DNA of 64,000 nucleotides. Origin: Agrobacterium sp. RAC06 (GTDB taxonomy: Bacteria; Pseudomonadota; Alphaproteobacteria; Rhizobiales; Rhizobiaceae). Positions within the stretch are counted from its first letter, which is position 1; every line of letters begins with the position of its first letter. Positions 38,763 through 46,873 of the stretch are shown piece by piece. The stretch lies in the NCBI RefSeq assembly GCF_001713475.1, contig NZ_CP016499.1, positions 4,577,141 to 4,641,140 of the forward strand, written 5' to 3'. Position numbers and translations under genes: made by a program. The notes below the pieces were generated by a model. The model was not told where the DNA came from. It saw only the letters and a program-made list of their open reading frames with translations, and ran no database searches.

Positions 38763-39431
38763 ATGATCACCGTCCACTATCTCGACAACTCGCGCGCCCA
38801 CCGCATTCTCTGGCTGCTCGAGGAGCTTGGCCTCGACTATCAGGTCAAGGTCTATCATCGGACGAAGGAATACCTCGCGCCGAAGGAGCTGAAGGCGGTG
38901 CATCCGCTCGGCAAGTCGCCGGTCATCGAGGATGGGGGGCGCGTTGTCGCGGAAAGCGGTGCGATCATGGAATATCTGGTCGAGACCTATGGCGGGGAGG
39001 GGTTGCGGCCTGCCGCCGGCACCGAGGAGCGGCTGCGCTATCGATACTGGATGCATTATGCCGAAGGATCGGCCATGCCGCTTCTGGTGATGAAGCTGAT
39101 CTTTGCGCGCATTCCGGGGCAGGTACCCTTCTTCATCCGGCCTGTGGCCAAAATGATCAGCCAGGGCGTGTCGCGCAAACTGCTCGACCCGCAGCTCTCC
39201 GACCATCTCGACCTCTGGATCAACGAAGTCGGCAAGGACGGCTGGTTCGCGGGCCGGGAATTCTCGGCGGCCGATATCGCGATGAGCTTTCCGGTCGAAG
39301 CCGGTTTGACCCGGATTGCCGGTGGCAAGGATGTGAGCGTGCTGAAAGGCTGGATCGAGCGGATCCGCGCGCGCCCCGCCTATCAACGCGCGCTGTCGCG
39401 AGGCGGGGACTACGGTTACGCCAAGAGCTGA
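38763..39431 (+). CDS. Glutathione S-transferase
   Basis: 222 aa. The N-terminal thioredoxin fold (residues 1-80) has the cis-Pro (KSPVIED) and ESGAI glutathione-binding motif; Ser/Tyr at the start (LDNSRAHRIL) may activate the thiol. The all-helical C-terminal domain carries FSAADIAMSFPVEAG. AAAGGG lies about 9 bases before the ATG. Conjugation substrate unknown. The stop lies 6 bases before the convergent LytTR gene. Confidence 0.9.
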   Translation: MITVHYLDNSRAHRILWLLEELGLDYQVKVYHRTKEYLAPKELKAVHPLGKSPVIEDGGRVVAESGAIMEYLVETYGGEGLRPAAGTEERLRYRYWMHYAEGSAMPLLVMKLIFARIPGQVPFFIRPVAKMISQGVSRKLLDPQLSDHLDLWINEVGKDGWFAGREFSAADIAMSFPVEAGLTRIAGGKDVSVLKGWIERIRARPAYQRALSRGGDYGYAKS

Positions 39432-39437
39432 AACGGC

Positions 39438-40250
39438 TTAGCTTCTGCCGAAACGCGTGCGCACGGTTTCTGTGAAGCTGCGGCTGACAGGCACCGTGGC
39501 GCCAGAGGTCAACCGCAGGAAAAGACGGCTGCCGTCTCTTTCCAGGCCGGTGACATGGCTCGCCGCGACCCAATGGGATCGATGGGTTTGAACGCCATCG
39601 GTCGTGCCGATTTCGCGCAAGGCATCGGAAAAGCGCAAGAGAAGAAGCTGCCGGCCACGGGTTGTCGTGACGACGGTGTAGTGATCCTCCACGGTCAAAT
39701 GCAGAAGCGGACCGCGCATTTCCGGCTTGAGGCGAGCAGTCAGCGGCGCTGGCTCGGCCGCATCATTCGGCGGTTTGAGCGCAGCCGTTGCGTCGCTACC
39801 TGATTTTGGTTCGGGAGTGGTGGCCGACAGCGTCAGATGCGTGAGGAGACTGAAGAGCACCGAGAGTGGAAGGCAGACGACGAGCTGGCGGCCATAGGCT
39901 GGAAGGCTTGGCGCAGCGCCTAGCCATGACCAACGGATCAGCTCCACCGCAGCAGCGACGAAGGGTGCGGCGATCAGGGCATTGATGGCGAGCAGCAGAG
40001 GGGTGCTGTGCAGTCGTCCGGCAAACGAAATCTCCGCCAGCGTGATGACGACAATCGCGATCGTCCATGCGGCTCCATGCAACAGCGTCCAGAAGGCGGC
40101 GCGTTCGAGGACGCCCATGTCCTCCATCGTGCCCGATGGGCCGATCGCCACGAAGACCGAAACCACGATGGCGAATGTTGCCCAGAGGCGCGGCGCGCTG
40201 ATGAGCATGGTCCATTCACGAAGCGCAGACTGCAGGGTGGTGCTGTTCAC
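39438..40250 (-). CDS. Membrane-anchored LytTR-domain transcriptional regulator
   Basis: 270 aa. Four hydrophobic helices in the first 145 residues (LWATFAIVVSVFVAI; LHGAAWTIAIVVITLAE; LLAINALIAAPFVAAAVELI; LVVCLPLSVLFSLLTHLTL) are joined by a Pro/Ala linker to a C-terminal LytTR DNA-binding domain (about 175-268, VEDHYTVVTTTRGRQLLLLR, then QTHRSHWVAASHV). It would bind direct repeats in promoters from the membrane. The start is probably GTG 40250 with GAGAGAA upstream; ATG 40208 has no ribosome-binding site. It is divergent from a DUF2306 membrane gene. Confidence 0.85.
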   Translation of the reverse strand: MNSTTLQSALREWTMLISAPRLWATFAIVVSVFVAIGPSGTMEDMGVLERAAFWTLLHGAAWTIAIVVITLAEISFAGRLHSTPLLLAINALIAAPFVAAAVELIRWSWLGAAPSLPAYGRQLVVCLPLSVLFSLLTHLTLSATTPEPKSGSDATAALKPPNDAAEPAPLTARLKPEMRGPLLHLTVEDHYTVVTTTRGRQLLLLRFSDALREIGTTDGVQTHRSHWVAASHVTGLERDGSRLFLRLTSGATVPVSRSFTETVRTRFGRS

Positions 40251-40355
40251 GAATTTCTCTCGACATCGACGGCAAAGCATTTGTCTCGCGGCGCCTTGCG
40301 AGCGAACAGCGGGACACGAACCATTGAAACCGCGATCTTCTCCAAGGCAAGCCCC

Positions 40356-40859
40356 ATGTCGATTTCTCTGCTGACGCAGTCTTCCCTCGCCATCCAGATC
40401 CATGTCGCCTCAGCCGTCTTTGCCCTTCTCCTGGGCGCTACCCTGCTGGTCGGCCGCAAGGGAACTGGCCCGCACCGGCTTCTCGGGCGGCTCTGGATCG
40501 GGATGATGGTGATCACTGCACTCTCCAGCTTCTTCATTCAGTCACTGCGGCTCTATTTTGGCTTCAGTCCCATCCACATCTTGTCTGTCTTCACACTGAT
40601 CGGCAGCTGGCAAGCGGTGGCGGCAGCACGTGCGGGGCGCATCGCCGAACACCGCCGGCATGTGGGCAACCTCTACAGTTTTGCACTGCTGACAGCCGGG
40701 GCCTTCACGCTGCTTCCCGGACGGCTGATGCACAAGTTGTTGTTCGGCGAAGGACAGGGGCAGGGGCATCTGTTTGCGATCGGTTTGCTACTCTTCCTCG
40801 TGGCGGCGCTTCAGTGGTGGTTGCGCAAGTCCCCCCGGCATTTCAGGCCGGGAACCTGA
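40356..40859 (+). CDS. DUF2306-family membrane protein
   Basis: 167 aa, four helices: about 13-35, 42-62, 68-88 and 135-155. The pattern IHVASAVFALLLGATLLVGR, HRLLGRLW and EHRRHVGNLY (His-rich loop ends) is typical of DUF2306, whose conserved His residues may bind haem. It is divergent from the LytTR regulator over 105 bases, which suggests regulation by it. AAGG lies 8-10 bases before the ATG. Function unknown. Confidence 0.75.
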   Translation: MSISLLTQSSLAIQIHVASAVFALLLGATLLVGRKGTGPHRLLGRLWIGMMVITALSSFFIQSLRLYFGFSPIHILSVFTLIGSWQAVAAARAGRIAEHRRHVGNLYSFALLTAGAFTLLPGRLMHKLLFGEGQGQGHLFAIGLLLFLVAALQWWLRKSPRHFRPGT

Positions 40860-40941
40860 AACACGCGACTTGCCGCTGGTGTCGTGGAACAGTTCGGCTA
40901 TCTTCTCATTGTCAGGGGCAGATGCGTGGAGGGACAACATC

Positions 40942-41865
40942 ATGGAATGGCGAGGCCGGCGACAGTCGAACAATGTCGAGGACCGGCGTGGGCAGTCCTC
41001 CGGTGGCCTTGGCCGCAACCCGTTCGGGCGCTCCGGCATTCAACTCCCGATGGGCGGGCGGCGCGGCGGTGGCTTGAGCTTCGGCACCATCATTTTCCTT
41101 GTTGTCATCTACTTCGTGTTGAAGGCCATGGGCATCGACATGCTGCAGGTTCTTGGTGAGGGCAATGTCGGGGGCGCCGGATCGGGTTACGAGCAATCGA
41201 TCGGCCAGCGTCCTCAGGGGCAGTCCAGTGATGACACCACGGCCTTCGTGCGGACGGTTCTGGCGGAGACCGAGACCACCTGGAATGCAATCTTTACGGC
41301 CTCCGGCGAACGCTATCGGGAGCCGACCCTTGTGCTCTTTGCTGGCTCGACGTCATCACCCTGCGGCCAGGCGTCCTCAGCCACCGGTCCGTTTTATTGC
41401 CCTGCCGATAGCAAGGTCTATCTCGACACGGAGTTCTTCGACCAGCTTGAGCAGCAGTTCGATGCGGCCGGCGACTTCGCCCAGGCTTATGTGATCGCGC
41501 ATGAGGTCGGGCATCATGTGCAGAACCTCACCGGTGTTCTCCCGGAGTTCAACCGCCAGCGCCGCTCGATGGGGCAGCGCGAGGCAAACCAGATGTCGGT
41601 GCGCGTCGAGCTGCAGGCCGATTGCTATGCCGGGATATGGGCCAAATCCGCCGACAAGGAGGGTATCCTTTCCGACGGTGACCTTGAGGAAGCGTTGAAT
41701 GCCGCACAGCAGATCGGCGACGACACCCTGCAGAAGCGCAGCCAGGGCTATGTCGTGCCCGACGCCTTCAATCACGGCACGTCTGCGCAGCGGATGAAGT
41801 GGTTCAAGCGTGGCTATGACAGCGGCAATGTCGGTGCCTGCGACACCTTCTCCGGCGCGATCTGA
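40942..41865 (+). CDS. ypfJ: Neutral zinc metallopeptidase, YpfJ family
   Basis: 307 aa. An N-terminal basic/Gly-rich tail, a membrane anchor (about 46-62) and a periplasmic metallopeptidase domain. The zincin motif is H187-E188-x2-H191 (AHEVGHHVQ), and VELQADCYAGIWA supplies the third ligand region. Cysteines C141/C153 and C265-like residues could form a disulphide. GGAGGGA lies before ATG 40942; in-frame upstream codons lack similarity. Substrate not known. Confidence 0.88.
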   Translation: MEWRGRRQSNNVEDRRGQSSGGLGRNPFGRSGIQLPMGGRRGGGLSFGTIIFLVVIYFVLKAMGIDMLQVLGEGNVGGAGSGYEQSIGQRPQGQSSDDTTAFVRTVLAETETTWNAIFTASGERYREPTLVLFAGSTSSPCGQASSATGPFYCPADSKVYLDTEFFDQLEQQFDAAGDFAQAYVIAHEVGHHVQNLTGVLPEFNRQRRSMGQREANQMSVRVELQADCYAGIWAKSADKEGILSDGDLEEALNAAQQIGDDTLQKRSQGYVVPDAFNHGTSAQRMKWFKRGYDSGNVGACDTFSGAI

Positions 41866-41878
41866 CGCGCCGGTTCTT

Positions 41879-42358
41879 TCAGCGGATCAGCAGTGCGGTC
41901 AGCCACAGGCCGAGACCGAAGGCGGTATGGGCCAAGAGATTGAGGGCGCGGACCTTGTTCGGGTTCGGCGTCTTCGAGGCGGCCCAGCCGAGCCCAAGGC
42001 CCGGCTGCAGCAGGAACCAGCCGGCCGCAACAGTGGCAATCGCCCAGATCCAGGCCGGCAGCAGGGTTGGTCCGGCAAGCCAGCTTGAGCCGAGCGCGAG
42101 GACGAGGATGATCCCGTAGGCAATGCCGACGGCATAATGCGCGATCCAGCCAAGTGCCTGTTCGTGGCGGTAGGGTGCAGCATCTGCGATCGTTTGATGA
42201 AACACCGTGCCGAATTTAAGGTGATAGAACCAACGTCCGACGGGAGCCCAGTTGGCCTTCGGCTGGCGGAAGGCGAGCGTCAGAAACATGGCCCAGAGGT
42301 CCATGGCAAGTGTTGCGCCGATCCCGATGATGGAGCCGCGCCAGATCAGTTCCCACAT
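41879..42358 (-). CDS. DUF2938 membrane protein
   Basis: 159 aa with four predicted helices: about 7-28, 72-92, 98-118 and 138-156. The DUF2938 pattern GIGATLAMDLWAMFLTLAF, then ANWAPVGRWFYHL, is clear. Function unknown. It converges with ypfJ with only 13 bases between. Confidence 0.8.
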   Translation of the reverse strand: MWELIWRGSIIGIGATLAMDLWAMFLTLAFRQPKANWAPVGRWFYHLKFGTVFHQTIADAAPYRHEQALGWIAHYAVGIAYGIILVLALGSSWLAGPTLLPAWIWAIATVAAGWFLLQPGLGLGWAASKTPNPNKVRALNLLAHTAFGLGLWLTALLIR

Positions 42359-42599
42359 GCTTCATCCGTCCTGGTGATCGAGAAATAGAGAGTTGACCCT
42401 ATGGGCGGTTTGCGGCCGTAAGAAAGGCCGTTTTGCGCGGCAACAGGCAACTTCCCCTGTTTTTCGAGAGGATTTCGGTTCGGATCTGATGTTTAAGCCC
42501 TGATTTTCATCAATCTTGCTGATGTATCGCGCAATAATTTTGCAGGTTGTCGATTTCGTCTTGCTGGATTGCAGGTTGCCGCTTATCCCGATGTGACAT

Positions 42600-42634
42600 G
42601 CCGCTCACCAGTACGCTCTGGAAGCGGCTTTTTT
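42600..42634 (+). terminator. Intrinsic terminator inside the MATE leader (possible attenuator or sRNA end)
   Basis: GCCGCT (42600-42605), CCAG (42608-42611), loop, CTGG (42618-42621), AGCGGC (42623-42628), then TTTTTT (42629-42634). It ends 15 bases before the MATE ATG, on the same strand. Upstream the leader has two exact copies of TTGCAGGTTG (42540-42549, 42569-42578) and a CATCA/TGATG stem (about 42509-42525). Confidence 0.7.
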
Positions 42635-42649
42635 CTTTGGAATAAAGCC

Positions 42650-44062
42650 ATGCACACCGATGCTGTCACGATCGAAACCTCAAGCCATGCGCCTGTCGGC
42701 GCCGGCTCCTGGATGTCGCATATCCGGGCGACACTGTCGCTCGGTATTCCCCTGATCGGCGCGCAGCTGGCGCAACTCGGCATTCACACCACGGATGTGG
42801 TCATCGTCGGTCAGCTTGGAGCGGTACCGCTCGCAGCCATGGTGCTGGCCGGGCAGTTCTTCTTCACGATCTTCATCTTCGGATCCGGTTTCTCCATGGC
42901 TGTCATGCCCATGGTCGCTCAGGCATATGGACGCGGTGACGTCGTCTCTGTCCGTCGCTCGATCCGCATGGGCATGTGGGTCTCTATCCTCTACGTGATC
43001 CTGACGATGCCGCTGTTCTTCAATGCGGAGGCGATCCTGCTCGCCTTGGGGCAAAAGCCCGAGGTGGCAAGCCTTGCTGCAAACTATGTCTTCATCATCC
43101 AGCTCGGCCTGCTTCCGGCCCTGCTCTTTGCCGTCTTGCGTGCGCTGGTCAGTGCGACGGGCCGGGCCCGGATCGTGCTGTGGGTGACGCTCGGCATCCT
43201 GGTCCTCAATGCGATCCTCGCCTATGCGCTGGTGCTCGGGCACTTCGGGCTGCCGGCGCTCGGCATGACCGGGGCGGCGATCGTTGCGGTCATCGTGCAG
43301 TGGGTGAGCTTCGTCGCCATGGTGATCTACATCCAGACCCGGGACGAGACGCGGCGTTACGAGCTCTTCGTGCGCTTCTGGCGGCCGGACTGGCAGGCGT
43401 TTCGCGAAGTGCTGCATCTCGGGATGCCGATCAGCGTCACAGTGCTTGCGGAAGTCAGCCTGTTCAGCGCTGCCTCGCTCTTGATGGGGCGGATCGGCAC
43501 GATCGAACTGGCCGCCCATGGCATCGCACTGCAGCTCGCCTCGATCGCCTTCATGCTGCCGCTTGGATTGGCGCAAGCCGCAACCGTTCGGATCGGCCTT
43601 GCGCATGGACGGGGCAATTATCCGGAGCTGGTGCGGGCATCGATCACGGTGCTTGGCATTGCCGGTCTGATGTCCCTTTCGGGCGCAATCCTGTTCCTGC
43701 TCGTGCCAAATCAACTGTCTGCCGCGTTTATCAACGAGAATGCCCCGGCCGCCGCCGAGGTGCTGGCCTATGCGGGGCCGCTCGTCATGGTCGCGGGGCT
43801 TTTCCAGCTGGTCGACGGGTTGCAGGCAATTGCGGCTGGGCTCTTGCGCGGGCTGAAAGATGCGCGCGTACCGATGATCCTGGCGCTCGTTTCCTACTGG
43901 CCGATCGGCTTCTTCCTCGCCTGGCTCATGGCCTTCCCGCTCGGGATTGGTGGTATCGGCATCTGGTACGGCTTCTGCCTTGGGCTTGCGAGCGCTGCCG
44001 TCATGCTGAGCCTTCGTTTCTACCTGAAGGTCCGGCATGAAATGCAAACGGCCCGGGCATGA
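42650..44062 (+). CDS. MATE-family multidrug/metabolite exporter (NorM-like)
   Basis: 470 aa, twelve hydrophobic helices in two six-helix halves, typical MATE pattern: GIPLIGAQLAQLGIHTTDVV in the first and LGMPISVTVLAEVSLFSAAS in the second. It exports cationic drugs or metabolites against Na+ or H+. GGAATAA lies about 7 bases before ATG 42650. The terminator at 42600-42634 stands between any upstream promoter and this ATG, so expression may depend on read-through. The stop codon lies in the loop of the downstream hairpin. Confidence 0.88.
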   Translation: MHTDAVTIETSSHAPVGAGSWMSHIRATLSLGIPLIGAQLAQLGIHTTDVVIVGQLGAVPLAAMVLAGQFFFTIFIFGSGFSMAVMPMVAQAYGRGDVVSVRRSIRMGMWVSILYVILTMPLFFNAEAILLALGQKPEVASLAANYVFIIQLGLLPALLFAVLRALVSATGRARIVLWVTLGILVLNAILAYALVLGHFGLPALGMTGAAIVAVIVQWVSFVAMVIYIQTRDETRRYELFVRFWRPDWQAFREVLHLGMPISVTVLAEVSLFSAASLLMGRIGTIELAAHGIALQLASIAFMLPLGLAQAATVRIGLAHGRGNYPELVRASITVLGIAGLMSLSGAILFLLVPNQLSAAFINENAPAAAEVLAYAGPLVMVAGLFQLVDGLQAIAAGLLRGLKDARVPMILALVSYWPIGFFLAWLMAFPLGIGGIGIWYGFCLGLASAAVMLSLRFYLKVRHEMQTARA

Positions 44063-44072
44063 ACCCGGGCCG
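44049..44072. terminator. Hairpin terminator overlapping the MATE stop codon
   Basis: CGGCCCGGG (44049-44057), CATGAA loop, CCCGGGCCG (44064-44072). It lies between the convergent MATE and carA genes. Confidence 0.65.
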
Positions 44073-44098
44073 CCAATATCCAGTCTGATTGAAGCGTC

Positions 44099-45304
44099 TC
44101 AGCGTTCGGCGAGTGCCGGTTCGCCCTTCGTTTCGCGCACCATGTTGATGAAGCGGCGGAAAAGGTAGTGGCTGTCCTGCGGGCCGGGTGAGGCTTCCGG
44201 GTGGTGCTGCACGGAGAAGACCGGCTTGCCCTTGAGGCGCAGGCCGCAATTGGTGCCGTCAAACAGCGAAACGTGAGTCTCTTCAACGCTTTCCGGCAGC
44301 GACTTCGAGTCGACCGCGAAGCCGTGGTTCATCGAGACGATTTCGACCTTGCCGGTGGTGAAGTCCTTCACCGGATGGTTTGCGCCGTGATGGCCCTGGT
44401 GCATCTTCTCGGTCTGGCCGCCGAGTGCCAGACCCAGCATCTGGTGGCCGAGGCAGATGCCGAAGACCGGCTTGTCGGTCTTGATGAGTTTCTGGATGAC
44501 AGGCACGGCATATTCGCCGGTTGCTGCCGGATCTCCCGGACCATTCGACAGGAAGACGCCATCCGGGTTCAGCGCCATGATGTCTTCGGCCGAGGTGGTG
44601 GCGGGCACGACCGTGACCTTGCAGTCGAGGCCGGCGAAGAGACGCAGGATGTTGCGCTTCACGCCGAAGTCGACGCAGACGATGTGGTACTTGGCGTCGT
44701 CCGCACCGAGAGTCGTGTGGCCTTCGGTCCAGGACCAGACTTTCTCGTTCCAGACGGAGGACTGGCCGGAGGTCGCAACCTTGGCGAGATCGAGGCCTTC
44801 GAGACCGCTCCAGGCCTTGGCTTCGGCCTTCAGCGCCTCGATGTCGAAGACGCCGTTCGGGTCATGGGCGATGACGGCATTCGGGGCGCCATTCTCACGG
44901 ATCCAGGCGGTGAGGGCGCGGGTGTCGATGCCCGAGAGGCCGATGATGCCGCGGGCCTTCAGCCAGGCGTCGAGATGGCTTGCGGCACGATAATTTGAAG
45001 GCTCCGTGATATCGGCCTTGAAGATCGTGCCGACCGCGCCGTGGCGGGCTGCCGGCGTCAGGTCTTCGATGTCTTCGTCATTGGTGCCGACATTGCCGAT
45101 ATGCGGGAAGGTGAAGGTGACGATCTGGCCGAGATAGGAGGGATCGGTGAGGATTTCCTCGTATCCGGTGAGTGCCGTGTTGAAGCAGACCTCGGCCTGG
45201 ACCTTGCCGGTCGCGCCGATTCCGTGGCCTTCGATGACGGTGCCGTCGGCGAGAACGAGGAGGGCGGTCGGCTTGCGGGTCGTCCAGGGGGCTGTCGCGG
45301 TCAT
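44099..45304 (-). CDS. carA: Carbamoyl-phosphate synthase small subunit
   Basis: 401 aa. The N-terminal domain (about 1-170) ends with GIIGLSGIDTRALT. The class I glutamine amidotransferase domain holds the nucleophile Cys in VFGICLGHQMLGLALGG and the His/Glu pair in QHHPEASPGP. It releases ammonia from glutamine for CarB. ATG 45304 is preceded by AAGGAA 6 bases upstream. The 316-base region upstream (45305-45620) holds its promoter and the divergent yqeY promoter. Confidence 0.97.
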   Translation of the reverse strand: MTATAPWTTRKPTALLVLADGTVIEGHGIGATGKVQAEVCFNTALTGYEEILTDPSYLGQIVTFTFPHIGNVGTNDEDIEDLTPAARHGAVGTIFKADITEPSNYRAASHLDAWLKARGIIGLSGIDTRALTAWIRENGAPNAVIAHDPNGVFDIEALKAEAKAWSGLEGLDLAKVATSGQSSVWNEKVWSWTEGHTTLGADDAKYHIVCVDFGVKRNILRLFAGLDCKVTVVPATTSAEDIMALNPDGVFLSNGPGDPAATGEYAVPVIQKLIKTDKPVFGICLGHQMLGLALGGQTEKMHQGHHGANHPVKDFTTGKVEIVSMNHGFAVDSKSLPESVEETHVSLFDGTNCGLRLKGKPVFSVQHHPEASPGPQDSHYLFRRFINMVRETKGEPALAER

Positions 45305-45620
45305 GGTTGTTCCTTGTTCGCCCGCGTACCGGCCCCTTGTCGGAGCGGTTTCGCAGGACCATTTATGTTGTAGATCGAGGGCGCGCGAAGTCGCGCGTTT
45401 TCGGCCCTGATGACAATTTGCGTGCAGGTGCCGAGCAATAGACGCATCGCAGGGAGAGGTCAATTCCGGAGTTGTTTCCGGGACGGATTTCTCCCAAGCC
45501 GTTTCAAGGGTTTGCTCAATTCGTTTGCGCCGCAGCAAATGTCTGGCTATGAGAACCACTCAACAAACACGGAAAAGCCACAATCGCCAAGAGCGAAGCG
45601 GCCGCTCCCCGGAGAAGAAA
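45305..45620. other. 316-base divergent carA / yqeY regulatory region
   Basis: No gene is supported. The most visible structure is CGCGCG AAGT CGCGCG TTTT (45382-45401), a 6-bp hairpin with four T on the plus strand and inside the carA leader on the minus strand. It could be part of pyrimidine-dependent control of carA, but no uracil-rich leader peptide or PyrR motif is recognised. Confidence 0.4.
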
Positions 45621-46073
45621 ATGATACGCGACACGCTCGCCAACTCGCTGAAAGAAGCCCTGAAGGCCAAGGATGTCCGTCGGACGTCGACCGTGCGTCT
45701 GATCCAGACCGCGATCAAGGACCGGGACATTGCGCATCGCGGTGCCGGCAAGGATCCGGTCAGCGACGACGAGATCATGCAGATCCTGATGAAGATGATC
45801 AAGCAGCGGGACGAATCCGCCAAGATCTATGCCGACAACGACCGCCCGGAACTCGCTGCCCAGGAGCGCGAGGAAATCGTCATCATCAAGTCCTTCATGC
45901 CCGAGCAGCTCTCGGAAGAGAAAGTGCGTGAACTCTGCGCTGCGGTGATCAACGAAACCGGGGCACAAGGCCTGCGCGACATGGGCAAGTGCATCAATGC
46001 GCTTAAGGAACGTTATGCCGGCCAGATGGACTTCGGCAAGGCCTCGGGCGTGGTCAAGGACCTCCTGAAGTAA
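45621..46073 (+). CDS. yqeY: GatB/YqeY domain protein
   Basis: 150 aa, normal family length. It starts MIRDTLANSLKEALKAKDVR with the helical YqeY domain, IVIIKSFMPEQLSEEKV in the middle and DMGKCINALKERYAGQMDF at the end. YqeY-like proteins resemble the tRNA-binding tail of GatB and act in RNA or tRNA-linked processes not well defined. ATG 45621 has GGAG upstream. It precedes dnaG, as in many alphaproteobacteria, but a BrnTA locus lies between. Confidence 0.92.
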   Translation: MIRDTLANSLKEALKAKDVRRTSTVRLIQTAIKDRDIAHRGAGKDPVSDDEIMQILMKMIKQRDESAKIYADNDRPELAAQEREEIVIIKSFMPEQLSEEKVRELCAAVINETGAQGLRDMGKCINALKERYAGQMDFGKASGVVKDLLK

Positions 46074-46099
46074 CTGCCTTGCCTCATTCACATGTGTTC

Positions 46100-46128
46100 G
46101 ACGCCGCCTCCGGGCGGCGTCTTGCGTT
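46100..46128. terminator. Bidirectional hairpin terminator
   Basis: GACGCCGCC (46100-46108), TCCG, GGCGGCGTC (46113-46121), then TTGCGTTT. It ends yqeY and faces the brnA stop. Confidence 0.75.
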
Positions 46129-46461
46129 TCAGGGTTTCGAGCGCTTCTGCTCGTCGACGAAGTGGCGCAGGACCGCGTTGATGCGGGTCTGGTAGCCCTT
46201 TCCGGTCGCCTGGAAGAAATCGATGATGTCGGGATCGAGGCGGATCGAGATCGGCTTCTTCTTGTCCGGGATCACCATCCTGGCCTTGGACCAGTCGATG
46301 TCCATGTGATCCTTCCAGTCCGGATCATCGCGCATGGCGCGTTCGATGTCCTCGTCGGTCATCGCATCGACGCGCGCCCAGTCGGTCTGGCTTTTTTCGC
46401 CGCGCGCCCGTTTTTCCAGAATCTCAGAGATGGTAGTGCGCGTGATATTCTCTTCGCTCAT
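46129..46461 (-). CDS. brnA: BrnA-family antitoxin
   Basis: 110 aa. Central SDxE-like acidic segment (DAMTDEDIERAMRDDPDW) and the C-terminal ribbon-helix-helix (KKKPISIRLDPDIIDFFQAT then GKGYQTRINAVLRHFV) identify BrnA, which neutralises BrnT and represses the operon. ATG 46461 lies within the end of brnT (38-base overlap); a TTG 12 bases upstream is an alternative. It is read after brnT on the minus strand, the normal order for this type II module. Confidence 0.88.
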   Translation of the reverse strand: MSEENITRTTISEILEKRARGEKSQTDWARVDAMTDEDIERAMRDDPDWKDHMDIDWSKARMVIPDKKKPISIRLDPDIIDFFQATGKGYQTRINAVLRHFVDEQKRSKP

Positions 46462-46726
46462 TTCTTCTCGCAACGCGGGCGGATATGATCCGACAGACGT
46501 TTCCTCTCATGGTGTAGACGGCGGTAATCAATCGGCCGCTTTCCGGGCAAGTCGCAAGAATCCGCACTTCACCGTTGGTCAGGGTCTGTGTTTCAAGGCG
46601 AGGTTCGGCCAGTGCCAAGACAACGTCATCGAAGTCGATTCCATGCTTGTGGCGATTGCTGATCCGTTTAACCTCGTCCCACTCGAAGGCCCATTCTTCC
46701 TGCGGAATGTCGTCCAGGCTTCGCAT
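46424..46726 (-). CDS. brnT: BrnT-family toxin (ribonuclease)
   Basis: 100 aa. The BrnT pattern WDEVKRISNRHKHGIDFDDV, with the catalytic KHGIDF region and C-terminal ISARVARRNERREY, is complete. BrnT is a RelE-fold mRNA interferase. Both genes lie between yqeY and dnaG and look intact. There is a basal A/T-rich promoter in the short gap before dnaG. Confidence 0.88.
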   Translation of the reverse strand: MRSLDDIPQEEWAFEWDEVKRISNRHKHGIDFDDVVLALAEPRLETQTLTNGEVRILATCPESGRLITAVYTMRGNVCRIISARVARRNERREYHAHYHL

Positions 46727-46873
46727 GGCAGCGGCTCTCGTATCCGTCGGCTACAAGTGTATATACAAACGTCATGATGTTCAACCTCTGTGAATAACGG
46801 GCACTCCGCGCGAAAGCCTTGGCGCTCTGGCCAGTGGGTGCCTATATGGAGGATCAGCTTCCCAAGGACACCG

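Noticed and set aside
42680..44047. A 455-codon minus-strand frame rich in Arg/His/Asp
   Set aside because: Antisense shadow of the MATE gene; composition is typical of reverse reading of a membrane protein.
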